Source: Chitinophagales bacterium
GTDB lineage: Bacteria; Bacteroidota; Bacteroidia; Chitinophagales; Chitinophagaceae
Reading direction: 5' to 3'
NCBI GenBank assembly: GCA_017303395.1
Contig: JAFLBN010000004.1
Span: forward strand, 62,001 to 126,000
Length of the DNA stretch: 64,000 nt
Part shown: piece by piece, positions 16,324 through 24,856 of the stretch
Position numbering within the stretch: the stretch's first letter is position 1
How the letters are laid out: each line of letters starts with the position of its first letter
The notes under the pieces: generated by a model
Database searches by the model: none
What the model saw: the letters and a program-made list of their open reading frames with translations, nothing else
What the model was told of the DNA's origin: nothing
Position numbers and translations under genes: made by a program

Positions 16324-18594
16324 TCAAACGCCTAACTGATGTTTCATCATATCGAGCAATTGCTGTTCCTGCGGCAGCCAAGGATTGCCTGATTCTATTG
16401 CCTCCTTCAGACACTTGCGAGCATTATCATTATCTGCTTTTGCAAGGTATGCCTCTGCGAGGTATAAACTGGCTTTACCATTCATCGGGTTTAACTTCAA
16501 AGATGTTTTCATGGCACTGATTACCTCTGGTAGTTTTGTTTCATCACCTGCCTTCCATAGCATACGATTGCTAAAGCCGTAGAGATAGTACATATAGTCG
16601 TTAGACTGATCGTAGCTCAAAAACTTCTGAATACTTTCAGCAGCTTTATCGTAATTACCCTTTAATGCAAACAGTGAACCTTCAGCACTATAAATACTTT
16701 TTTCGGATGGGTCTGCCTCCTCAGCCTGCTCCAGATATATTTGCGCACTATCTGCTTTTATTCTTCTTTCCTGATCGGAAGGTACAGCACCTGCCCATTG
16801 CAAATATGTCTGCCCAAGCGCAACTAATGTCTTTACATTGTCCTGTGGTGCAGAACGGAGTAGTTGTAATGATAACCTGTAATTCTTCATAAGGTTGTAG
16901 AACCTTGAAGCATAAACACCTTGGAGTTCTCCATCTTCATCATCATAATCAACTATGGGATTCAATAGCTTCGTAATGCCTGCCGCCCAGGCTGCATCAT
17001 CAACTGGCGCAGGCCAGTTAAACAGCTTTTGTATCTGCTTATTCTCGTTCAAAGGCTTGTTCCTGTCATTGTACTTCAGAAATATTGCTGCAACAGGATC
17101 TACATAGATGAGATTATAATCCTTACCCCAATACAAGCTGAACTGTACATTCCCCAACTGTGATGTGCTTAGCACAACATAATCGAAATTGTATTGCTTA
17201 TCGAGCTCACTAAATTTAGACGGTTGTTGATAGATGCTGAAATAGTCATCGAAAAACTTTGCCGGAAATACGTCGAGGTCTCTTAAATCTATGTATGATT
17301 TAAAATCGGGGTAATTGCTCCAAAGCAGGTAAGAAGATATAAAGTAATCTGAAAATGCAGTGCCTTTGATATTGTTTTGCTTTATAAAATCTGCTGCTCC
17401 TGTTGGGTTATTCAGCATTGCAACGTGTATACCGTACTTATTAGGAGATTTTGTAAACGAATACCATTCATTGCTAACTATAGCTATATAAAACAGTGCA
17501 GTTATTAGTATGGCAATTACGGCAGCTTTTTCTGCAATGGTGTTTAGCAGCTTTATTGCCCGAAGTCTGGATATAGTAAGTAACCAACTAAGCGCTATTG
17601 GCAAAGATGGTATCAATATTATTTGTGCAAAAGGTATGTTCCTGTTGGCTGTCAGTGACAGATAAGCAAACAATGGTATCATCAACAAGTAGCTAGCTAA
17701 TACAGGAGATAAAAATTGTTTGAGTTGCTTTTGCCTGATAGCGGTCAGCAACTGCATTATCCAATAAGTTGAAACTAATACCAGTATTGCTATATGCAGC
17801 TTTGCTTGTAGCGTCCAGTACTGAACATCAGCATAAGAATATAGCTCAGTAGTGTATTTGTTGGCCCATACCTGGCGATATATTTCAAATGGTTGTTGCC
17901 ACAATACAATTCCGTTAGGATTGCAAAGTACTGCCAAGAGACTCAATACAAACACAGCAGCAATTCTACCTGTTTGTTGCAACGCCTGTTTTTCTTTATT
18001 GAACAAGTACGAGATAAAAGAACCAGCAGTTGCAGTTGCCAGTATTACCAAACCCACAGGGTAGCCCTCATGCATATTTGCCCACAGGCATTGCAGCGGG
18101 ATGAATAACAATAATGACTTCCATTCAAAACGCGGGTTTCTCCATAAAAGGAATAGATAGGCGGTGCTAAGTAAGTGGCTCACCATTTCGGGACGGCCGG
18201 CCATCCTGTATTCTGATATGGCCAGAAAAGCGATGAGCGAAACTACAGCAGCGAGTATATTGGATGTAGTGCCTGATACCAGTCTGATGGTTTTATACAA
18301 AAGCCATACTATAGCTACGTTGACTATAGATTGTAATAATAATACCACTTCAGGACCCAATCCTTTTTCAAAAAAAGCTATGATTACCTCGTAGAGCCAT
18401 TTTACATTTATCCATTTTGCACCCTGCATGGTGTAAGAAAAAACATCTGTATGTGTTACAGCGCCATGATCCAACATCCACCTGCCTGCAAGCAACTGCC
18501 ACCATACGTCGGGTTCGCGAAGTTGCTTCATGCCAAGTGCAAAAGCACAAAGGCATAAGAGTATAAATGCAATCTTTGATAAGCTTAGTTTCAT
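16324..18594 (-). CDS. Multi-spanning membrane protein, GT-C-like N-terminus with C-terminal TPRs
   Basis: A 756-residue protein. Residues 1 to about 390 contain roughly ten hydrophobic segments, starting with the signal-anchor KIAFILLCLCAFALGM, and the loop REPDVWWQLLAGRWMLDHG that resembles the acidic first loop of GT-C glycosyltransferases. A soluble domain (about 400-560) follows, then TPR-like helices to the C-terminus (SLKLNPMNGKASLYLAEAYLAKADNDNARKCLKEAI). The GT-C reading is inference from topology and the loop; the protein could also be a membrane scaffold. The start ATG 18594 is chosen because the upstream extension overlaps the terminator of the DUF4382 gene. No promoter box was recognised. 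Confidence 0.7.
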   Translation of the reverse strand: MKLSLSKIAFILLCLCAFALGMKQLREPDVWWQLLAGRWMLDHGAVTHTDVFSYTMQGAKWINVKWLYEVIIAFFEKGLGPEVVLLLQSIVNVAIVWLLYKTIRLVSGTTSNILAAVVSLIAFLAISEYRMAGRPEMVSHLLSTAYLFLLWRNPRFEWKSLLLFIPLQCLWANMHEGYPVGLVILATATAGSFISYLFNKEKQALQQTGRIAAVFVLSLLAVLCNPNGIVLWQQPFEIYRQVWANKYTTELYSYADVQYWTLQAKLHIAILVLVSTYWIMQLLTAIRQKQLKQFLSPVLASYLLMIPLFAYLSLTANRNIPFAQIILIPSLPIALSWLLTISRLRAIKLLNTIAEKAAVIAILITALFYIAIVSNEWYSFTKSPNKYGIHVAMLNNPTGAADFIKQNNIKGTAFSDYFISSYLLWSNYPDFKSYIDLRDLDVFPAKFFDDYFSIYQQPSKFSELDKQYNFDYVVLSTSQLGNVQFSLYWGKDYNLIYVDPVAAIFLKYNDRNKPLNENKQIQKLFNWPAPVDDAAWAAGITKLLNPIVDYDDEDGELQGVYASRFYNLMKNYRLSLQLLRSAPQDNVKTLVALGQTYLQWAGAVPSDQERRIKADSAQIYLEQAEEADPSEKSIYSAEGSLFALKGNYDKAAESIQKFLSYDQSNDYMYYLYGFSNRMLWKAGDETKLPEVISAMKTSLKLNPMNGKASLYLAEAYLAKADNDNARKCLKEAIESGNPWLPQEQQLLDMMKHQLGV

Positions 18595-18645
18595 CGCTAT
18601 AAATCGTAATCGAAAAATACGGCTTAATGGGCTGTTTACAAACAA

Positions 18646-18676
18646 TAAAAATCCGGACCATCAATGATGGCCCGGA
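18646..18676 (-). terminator. Terminator after the DUF4382 gene
   Basis: Minus-strand hairpin with 12-base arms (18676-18665 and 18663-18652) that contains one G-U pair on the minus strand only, followed by a T run (18651-18646). The strand asymmetry fits use by the DUF4382 transcript. Confidence 0.75.
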
Positions 18677-18699
18677 CTACAAACTTTATCAATTGCCAA

Positions 18700-19494
18700 T
18701 TAAGGGACGAGTGTTGTGACACCAAGGTCTACGGTTGCTCCGTATTTCACCTGTACGTTATTGATTGTAACGTCTGTAAATGTTACCAGGCTGGCATCCA
18801 GTGTTACGCTGTATGTACCTTCAGGAATACCTGCGAACATAAAGAACCCATCAGCTGCAGGTATTGCTGCATAAGTGTTTACACCATCTGTAAGGTAAAC
18901 AGTTGCGAGCGCTGTGCCCGGCAATACATAACCTTTAACACGACCATCTGTCAGTGCAGAATATGCCCTAATAACCGGTTTAAGCTGAAACTTGCCGCTA
19001 CCTGTTTCTACAATAGATTTAGCAGCATCAAAATCTAACCAAACATCATAAGAACCACCTGCTGCAAATTCTTGTTTCAGGTTTAGTTTCAAACCACTTT
19101 CCTGAGCAGATGGTGTGTTCATTGCATACGTTTTGCCATCAACCACTACACTGTTGTTTACACCAAGTACCAACCTCATTTGGCTTATTTTACCTGCAGG
19201 TATGTCGGCCCTTGCAAGTAAGGTATCCATACCGTTTTTAAATTTCAGTAAATCGTACACACCAGGACGTATTGTCGGAATAGTAATAGCAGCTGAACCT
19301 TCCATCGTTACTTCAACACTTTGAATGTCAATGTATACCGCGTCATAATCTGCCGGAGCATCTGTAAGATGCATGTTTACCCTTGCTGTTTGTGCAGACT
19401 GATTGGTTTTATCATCTTTTTTGCATGAGTACAATGTTGCAGAGAACAATGTAAGTGCTGCGACCGTCAGTTTTAAAAAATTCATTCTTTTCAT
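18700..19494 (-). CDS. DUF4382-domain lipoprotein
   Basis: A 264-residue lipoprotein with a lipobox (LYSC at about residues 21-24) followed by KKDDKTNQ, a common Bacteroidota form. The body begins with VNMHLTDAPADYDAVYIDIQSVEV, the hallmark of DUF4382, and continues with SRADIPAGKISQMRLVLG and a C-terminal beta-sandwich-like module (GYVLPGTALATVYL to DLGV) resembling a carboxypeptidase-regulatory fold. Probably exposed on the outer membrane or facing the periplasm. Function of the family is unknown. It stands alone between a terminator on each side. Confidence 0.8.
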   Translation of the reverse strand: MKRMNFLKLTVAALTLFSATLYSCKKDDKTNQSAQTARVNMHLTDAPADYDAVYIDIQSVEVTMEGSAAITIPTIRPGVYDLLKFKNGMDTLLARADIPAGKISQMRLVLGVNNSVVVDGKTYAMNTPSAQESGLKLNLKQEFAAGGSYDVWLDFDAAKSIVETGSGKFQLKPVIRAYSALTDGRVKGYVLPGTALATVYLTDGVNTYAAIPAADGFFMFAGIPEGTYSVTLDASLVTFTDVTINNVQVKYGATVDLGVTTLVP

Positions 19495-19643
19495 ACATAA
19501 ACAATTTGGGGTGAAATAATATAATGCTTCAACTTACTAATGACAAAATCGTGCCAGATAGTCTTAAAACACATTAACATATAGGCTAAGAAACTATTTA
19601 GATCTTTAACTGATTGATAGTAAAGGTCAAATAATAGTCCCCC

Positions 19644-19674
19644 CAAAAAAATACCGGCTACATGGTAGCCGGTA
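19644..19674 (-). terminator. Terminator after the secreted TPR gene
   Basis: Perfect 10-bp stem (19674-19665 with 19661-19652), 3-base loop, followed on the minus strand by seven Ts. Confidence 0.85.
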
Positions 19675-19712
19675 CAACTGTAAACCGTTTCTTTCTGAAT
19701 AAATCCTGTCTG

Positions 19713-20366
19713 TTATTCTTTATCCTCTTTCCTACACTCGCCCAAAAAATAGGTATTCTGCAGTTTGCCCCACCAAGGTTTGGTCATATCTGCATCTGTT
19801 TCTTTTGCAAAGAAGCCCTCTGCTTTTTCGAAGTATGAAATAGCAGGCTTTTTACCACCCCCAAACATCTTTGGCGTAAAGAATTTACTAACACCTGCCA
19901 GATAGTATATGCGTGGGTTTTCAGCATTTACTTCTTTTGCTTTTTGCAGGTTTTCTTCAAAAAGCTTACCGTACTTCTGCCAACGTGCCTGCGGTTTTAC
20001 AGCCATGCGTGCATTGGCAATCAGCGCAGCTATTACATAAGTTTCATCGTTGTCTTTACCAATAATGCCTACTGCCTCGCCCAGTTCTTTTTCTGCTTCA
20101 TCTACATAAGCATCTTTCTTAGCTTCTTCTTTTTCCATGTAAGAAAGCTGTGCTTTTGCATACGCATTGTAAAAGTGAGAAGTCCACTCGGTATTCCACT
20201 TTTTAGCAATCAGGTTTAGTTTATTGCTTGCTTCTACTTTCTTTTGGTAGTCCATGGTAGTATCGAAAGCTAAGAAGGTTTTCTTCAGTGTCTCGTTGTA
20301 GTCTTGTGCGTGGCAGTTAATGTAGCTGAATGCTGCAATTGCCGTGGCGATAATGTAACGTGTCAT
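19713..20366 (-). CDS. Secreted TPR-like protein linked to a TonB receptor
   Basis: A 217-residue exported protein: signal peptide (residues 1-20, INCHAQ), then helical repeats (ETYVIAALIANARMAVKPQARWQKYGKLFEENLQKAKEVNAENPRIYYLAG) that look like degenerate TPRs. C-terminal part contains a Trp-rich KPWWGKLQNTYFLG. It follows the second TonB receptor gene by about 30 bases and is closed by a terminator, so it is the last gene of a two-gene operon. A periplasmic helper for the receptor is possible, but I know no family that fixes this. Confidence 0.7.
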   Translation of the reverse strand: MTRYIIATAIAAFSYINCHAQDYNETLKKTFLAFDTTMDYQKKVEASNKLNLIAKKWNTEWTSHFYNAYAKAQLSYMEKEEAKKDAYVDEAEKELGEAVGIIGKDNDETYVIAALIANARMAVKPQARWQKYGKLFEENLQKAKEVNAENPRIYYLAGVSKFFTPKMFGGGKKPAISYFEKAEGFFAKETDADMTKPWWGKLQNTYFLGECRKEDKE

Positions 20367-20397
20367 TGATGTGATTTTTTTATGATTGAGTTATTAA

Positions 20398-22554
20398 TTA
20401 CAATTCGTCTTTATCGAATGCTGTGAGTGAGAAATTGATACCTACAAATACTGAACGATATAAAGCAGGGCGCATTTCATATCTGTTACCCGCAGCATCG
20501 TACCTGTAGCCGAAAACATTCTTGCTGTTTGTAACATTGTCTACACCTGCATAGATAACTGTAAACCATTTACCGATAGTGCGCAGATAGTTGATGTTGA
20601 GTGACAGGTTGTGAAAGTCTGGCGTGCGGTCTGCCATAAAGCTTGCATTGTTAGGATTGTAGTACGGTCTGCCTGTTGCATAGCTATATGTCAGGTTTAT
20701 TTGTGTTTGCAGCTTCTCTATAAAGTATTTGGTTACAATGTTCAGGTTGTGGTTGGCAATAAAATCTGGTTGTGCTTCTGCAAGATAGTTTCTATAAAAT
20801 CTACGAGTATCAATGAAGCTGTAAGAAATCCAGTAGTCTGCATTTTTTATAGACTTCTTATCTCTGAAAAACAGTTCGGCACCGGTTGCATACCCATCTC
20901 CAGAATTATCTATCGGGTTTGTATATGGATTCAGTACACGGAATTGGTTTGCATCAAATGTCTTCGTTGTGTATTCCCTAACCAGTTGGTCATAGCTTTT
21001 GTAATAACCTTCTATGCGCAAAGTGCGGTCGTTGTGCATGTACTGGTAGTTGGCTATGTAGTGCACAGACTGCTGCATTTGTGGCTTGTAGCCTGCCAGC
21101 AGATATTGCTGGTCTGCAGTTTGGTAAAACATACCACCTGCCAAAGAGAATTGTCCGTACAATCCTGATTTTATACCCATTGCAAGGCGCGGCATTACCA
21201 CATCTTGCTGCAGCAATACACTGTGTTCGTAGCGCACACCCGGCTTAATGCCAATCCTGTGAGAAACCGACCAGTCAGCCTCTGCATACCCTGCTATTTG
21301 TGTTTCTGTAAAGTTTGTGTTCCAACCACCAAATGTGCGGTCGTAGTGGAAGTGCTGTATTTCTGTACCTGCTGTTATGCTGAGGCGTGAAGTTGTATAG
21401 TTCTTCAATTCGCCACGGAACTGAGCTCTGTCATCTTTACTAAGAGAACCTATTCCGCTCCAATCAACATCGTCCTGATTGTAACTGTAAGAACCTGCTG
21501 TAAAGATTTGCCATTTATCTTTCAGCGATTGCTTGTAAGACACAATACCATAAACGTTCTGAGATTTTAGCCCGAAGTCTAATGTTTTTGTAGCATCTGA
21601 AGGCTCGGGCACACGTGTACCACTGCGAAACTGTGAATAGTTGACCAATGCTTTGAAGATGCCTTTTTTATTAGGCGTCCAGTTGAATTTTGCAGAACCG
21701 CCTGCACCTTTCGGCACATCATAAAAATCTACGTTTGCCTTAGCAATACCATAAAATGGTTGCAGGTTGTTATAATATGCTGATGCCTCGAAGCTTGTCT
21801 TTTTCAATAGCTTAGAACCGCTTGCATACACACCTGCCATATTTACACCAAGATTGACGGTGCTTTTATCAGGCATATCATTACTGTTCAATTCGAGCAC
21901 AGAAGAAAGTGCCTGGCCATAACGCGCACTATAGCCCCCACTGCTGAATGCAATACCCTTGAACTGGAACGGGCCAAAACGACTGCGTGCCGCAACACCG
22001 GGTGCTGTTGTAAGAAAAGCATTTTGTGCAATCATACCGTCCACCACTACTGCAGCCTCGCTTGCATCACCACCACGAACAAACAAACCTGTTTGTGTAC
22101 CCTGTTGCTGTGTACCTGGAAGTGTTTGTATAGCTTTCACCACATCGGCCTGAGAGCCTGCAGTTGTGACGATATCTAAAGAGGTAAGAACAGTCTTATT
22201 ATTATTTGATGCTTCGAAAGAACCTGCTGTTATTACAAAGTCTTCCAATTGACGTGCCGTTGCTTTCATTTTGATGATGATATCTTTTACATCACCATTT
22301 ATGGTAACAGGCATACCTGCATTTTCATGCCCTACTTCTGTTGCAACAATTGTTTGTGCTCCTTTCTCTGTAGTGGTAAACTTAAAATAGCCTGTGCTGT
22401 CGCTGGTACCACCGTCCAGTGTATTATCCAGATACACACTCGCACCTGCTACAGGTTTGCCTGTGTTATCTGTTACCTTTCCGCTAACGGATGTTTGCGC
22501 CCATGTTGTGATAGTAGTCAACAAAAAAACAGGTAGTAGTAAAATTTGCTTCAT
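20398..22554 (-). CDS. TonB-dependent outer-membrane receptor (second of two)
   Basis: A 718-residue receptor. Signal peptide (residues 1-20, TITTWAQ), carboxypeptidase-regulatory-like domain (SVSGKVTDNTGKPVAGASVYL, about 22-105), plug domain with VVKAIQTLPGTQQQG and LFVRGGDASEAAVVVDGM, and a beta barrel ending in the ...SVFVGINFSLTAFDKDEL segment. The barrel's last strand is followed by a short polar tail rather than ending in Phe. Start ATG 22554 is supported by a promoter with both boxes just upstream. It is in an operon with the secreted TPR gene and is divergent from the second MarR-like gene. No SusD homologue; ligand unknown. Confidence 0.9.
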   Translation of the reverse strand: MKQILLLPVFLLTTITTWAQTSVSGKVTDNTGKPVAGASVYLDNTLDGGTSDSTGYFKFTTTEKGAQTIVATEVGHENAGMPVTINGDVKDIIIKMKATARQLEDFVITAGSFEASNNNKTVLTSLDIVTTAGSQADVVKAIQTLPGTQQQGTQTGLFVRGGDASEAAVVVDGMIAQNAFLTTAPGVAARSRFGPFQFKGIAFSSGGYSARYGQALSSVLELNSNDMPDKSTVNLGVNMAGVYASGSKLLKKTSFEASAYYNNLQPFYGIAKANVDFYDVPKGAGGSAKFNWTPNKKGIFKALVNYSQFRSGTRVPEPSDATKTLDFGLKSQNVYGIVSYKQSLKDKWQIFTAGSYSYNQDDVDWSGIGSLSKDDRAQFRGELKNYTTSRLSITAGTEIQHFHYDRTFGGWNTNFTETQIAGYAEADWSVSHRIGIKPGVRYEHSVLLQQDVVMPRLAMGIKSGLYGQFSLAGGMFYQTADQQYLLAGYKPQMQQSVHYIANYQYMHNDRTLRIEGYYKSYDQLVREYTTKTFDANQFRVLNPYTNPIDNSGDGYATGAELFFRDKKSIKNADYWISYSFIDTRRFYRNYLAEAQPDFIANHNLNIVTKYFIEKLQTQINLTYSYATGRPYYNPNNASFMADRTPDFHNLSLNINYLRTIGKWFTVIYAGVDNVTNSKNVFGYRYDAAGNRYEMRPALYRSVFVGINFSLTAFDKDEL

Positions 22555-22581
22555 CGGTTGTTGTTTATCAAGAAATTGTTG

Positions 22582-22611
22582 CAAAGCTATTGCCGACAAT
22601 ACGATGACAAA
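22582..22611 (-). promoter_or_regulatory. Promoter of the second TonB receptor
   Basis: Minus strand: TTTG at 22611-22608, 18-base spacer, TAGCTTTG at 22589-22582, then 27 bases to ATG 22554. A good match to the Bacteroidota -33/-7 consensus. Confidence 0.65.
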
Positions 22612-22690
22612 AAAGCAATTCGGCTAAACCATATTCATAGTCGGTGAATAGCTTATCTGTGTCGGTAAACGCTGATACAATATTATTTAT

Positions 22691-22779
22691 ATCGAATTCG
22701 TTTTTTATTTAGCAAATATAAATCGAAAATGTTTCAATAAATATAATTTTCGTATTATTTTTTATATTTTTACATCGAA
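22691..22779. promoter_or_regulatory. Three ATCGAA repeats in the MarR/TonB-receptor divergent region
   Basis: ATCGAA occurs at 22691, 22722 and 22774 in a very AT-rich stretch, spaced 31 and 52 bases, close to three and five helical turns. The last copy is 11 bases before the regulator's start. Candidate operator half-sites for the MarR-like protein; no binding evidence. Confidence 0.35.
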
Positions 22780-22789
22780 ACAGATACAA

Positions 22790-23422
22790 ATGAATAAAAT
22801 AGTAAGCCTTGTAAATGAATGGGATGCTTTTGAGCAAAAAAACCCCGGTGCTGAAATAGCAGACTTTTGCAGGTACTACCTTATCAACGAAAAGCAGCAA
22901 GACGAGGCTATTATGGTGAAGGGCGCAAAACCACCCAATGACCATTCTTTGCTGATGAAGACGATTGGTTTTATTACTTATGCATTTGATGTGTACTATA
23001 AAGCAGCCATGTCGCAAACAAGGCTGCCGTTTCCTGAGGCATTCTATTTCCTGAATACCCTACGCTTTGTAGGAGAGGTTAAAAAAACAGACCTGATAAC
23101 GCATACAATGGTAGAGTATACTACAGGGATAGACTCCATTGCCAAACTTGTGAAAGCAGGACTGATATCTGAAAGACAACACGATACCGACAGACGTGCT
23201 AAGCTGTTGAAGCTGACTGCAGAAGGAGAAGAATTATTATTCTCTTGCTATCCTTATATAGGCAAGGCTACAGAAATGATTTTCGGTGGATTGGATAAAG
23301 ACACAGTAAAACTGTGCATCAGCATATTATCAAGAGTAGAGGTGAAACATACTGCACTATCTATGGCTGTACGCCACATGGGCTTTGAAGAAATGTATGC
23401 CAAAGTGATGGCAGAGCAATAG
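22790..23422 (+). CDS. MarR-like winged-helix regulator (second of two)
   Basis: A 210-residue protein with the same layout as the regulator at 12603-13250: an extended N-terminal part (residues 1-75) and a central MarR winged helix with FLNTLRFVGEVKKTDLITHTMVEYTTGIDSIAKLVKAGLISE and the wing RQHDTDRRAKLLKLTAEG. The C-terminal helices probably form the dimer. It is divergent from the second TonB receptor gene, 235 bases away, and is followed by a secreted PDZ-hydrolase gene after about 70 bases. It likely controls the receptor, itself, or both; the effector is unknown. Confidence 0.82.
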   Translation: MNKIVSLVNEWDAFEQKNPGAEIADFCRYYLINEKQQDEAIMVKGAKPPNDHSLLMKTIGFITYAFDVYYKAAMSQTRLPFPEAFYFLNTLRFVGEVKKTDLITHTMVEYTTGIDSIAKLVKAGLISERQHDTDRRAKLLKLTAEGEELLFSCYPYIGKATEMIFGGLDKDTVKLCISILSRVEVKHTALSMAVRHMGFEEMYAKVMAEQ

Positions 23423-23492
23423 CCAACAATTTCCCCTGCTATGGGGGATTAGCAATACAGCACCGTTGCCTACTTTTCATAAAACCGACTTT

Positions 23493-24809
23493 ATGAAAAA
23501 GCTGCTATTGTTTTTATGCATAGTATTTGCCAATACTGTGCATGCGCAAGAACCTGCACGCAAAGCATTCATTGGCCTTACGGGAAAATATACCGACAAT
23601 GGTATTGTTGCAGACAGTGTTTCGCCCAACTCTACACTGTATAAAGCAGGCATACTAAAAGGTGATATCATTAAGTACATCAACAATCAACTAATTACAA
23701 ATGCTGCAAATCTTAGCAATGCAACATCTTCCATAAGAACGGGAGATAAAGTTGCTGTGATATATAGCCATGCAGGCAAAGTGAAGACAAAGACCATCAA
23801 AGCAGTAATGCGTCCGTTTGAGACTTCTGACATTGCAGATGTGTACTACGATTGGGTGAGTAATAACGATTGCAGGCTACGCACCATCACACGGAAACCC
23901 AAAGGACAAACCAATGTGCCGAGCATCCTGCTGATACCTGGGTATAACTGCGGCTCTATTGAAAACTATAGCCTAAGCATTTATAAAAACCTGATGAACG
24001 AATGGATAAAAGCAGGCTATGCTGTTGTAACAATTGAGAAGTCGGGGCTTGGCGACAGCTATAATTGTATACCATGCAGTGAGGCAGATTTAGTAACTGA
24101 TATTGAGGTGTTTGATGCGGGTTATAAATACATGGAGTCACTGCCGTATGTTGACAAGAGCAGGCTGTTTATATGGGGGCATTCTATGGGTGGTGTGATA
24201 GCGCCCGAGATTGCAAGAAAGCATAAACCCAGAGGCGTAATTGTATTTGCTACTGTCTTCCGCCCATGGAGCGAGTTTTTGTTGGAGATGCACCGAGTAC
24301 AATATCCGCTTGACGGCAAAAGCTACATAGAAACAGAAGCTGCAGTACGTGGTATGCAGAAGATATACTACGAATTTTTCCGACTGAAGAAATCACCCGA
24401 AGAGCTTTACAATATTCCTGAATACAGAGAGTTGGTAAAAGCAGAATTGGAATACAAAGCCGGCGACAACAATATGTGGGGCAGGCATTGGCGTTTCTGG
24501 CAACAGATAGATTCACTTGATCTTGCCACAAGCTGGTCTGCTGTTAAATGTCCTGTACTTTCCATATTCGGTGGTGCAGACTATATAGCTTGCTCTGCTT
24601 TGGAGCATCAGTTGATAGAACGCACTGTGAATGCCACGCATCCCGGCAATTGCACCAACATTACAATACCTGACATAGACCACCTTATTGTGCAACAACC
24701 CAATTGGAAGACTGCTCATAAAAACTTTGCAGACAAAGCGTATCGCGAAGCAAATTTTCATTATGGCTTTACTAAAGCAACTATCGATTGGATGGATAAG
24801 ATGAAATAA
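23493..24809 (+). CDS. Secreted PDZ-alpha/beta hydrolase fusion
   Basis: A 438-residue exported protein. Signal peptide (residues 1-18, ANTVHAQ), PDZ-like domain (about 20-110: VADSVSPNSTLYKAGILKGDIIKYINNQLI, then GDKVAVIYSHAGKVKTKTI), and an alpha/beta hydrolase domain (about 130-435) with the oxyanion region LLIPGYNCGSIE, nucleophile elbow GHSMGG, an Asp-containing IFGGADYIA and a catalytic His in PDIDHLIV. ATG 23493 gives a proper signal peptide; a start nine codons earlier does not. It resembles periplasmic acyl-peptide-hydrolase-like or esterase proteins; substrate unknown. Position behind the MarR-like regulator suggests common control. Confidence 0.82.
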   Translation: MKKLLLFLCIVFANTVHAQEPARKAFIGLTGKYTDNGIVADSVSPNSTLYKAGILKGDIIKYINNQLITNAANLSNATSSIRTGDKVAVIYSHAGKVKTKTIKAVMRPFETSDIADVYYDWVSNNDCRLRTITRKPKGQTNVPSILLIPGYNCGSIENYSLSIYKNLMNEWIKAGYAVVTIEKSGLGDSYNCIPCSEADLVTDIEVFDAGYKYMESLPYVDKSRLFIWGHSMGGVIAPEIARKHKPRGVIVFATVFRPWSEFLLEMHRVQYPLDGKSYIETEAAVRGMQKIYYEFFRLKKSPEELYNIPEYRELVKAELEYKAGDNNMWGRHWRFWQQIDSLDLATSWSAVKCPVLSIFGGADYIACSALEHQLIERTVNATHPGNCTNITIPDIDHLIVQQPNWKTAHKNFADKAYREANFHYGFTKATIDWMDKMK

Positions 24810-24837
24810 CAAGAGCCCCGAAGTTTCGGGGCTCTTG
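24810..24837. terminator. Hairpin terminator between the hydrolase gene and icmF
   Basis: Perfect 13-bp stem (24810-24822 with 24825-24837) and a 2-base centre; only short T tracts, but both converging genes stop immediately beside it. Confidence 0.75.
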
Positions 24838-24856
24838 TATAAAATGATACTTACAA

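Noticed and set aside
16324-18594. Membrane/TPR protein as an O-antigen ligase
   Set aside because: The long periplasmic loop of Wzy/WaaL ligases is not evident; a GT-C-like arrangement fits better, and no named family could be confirmed.
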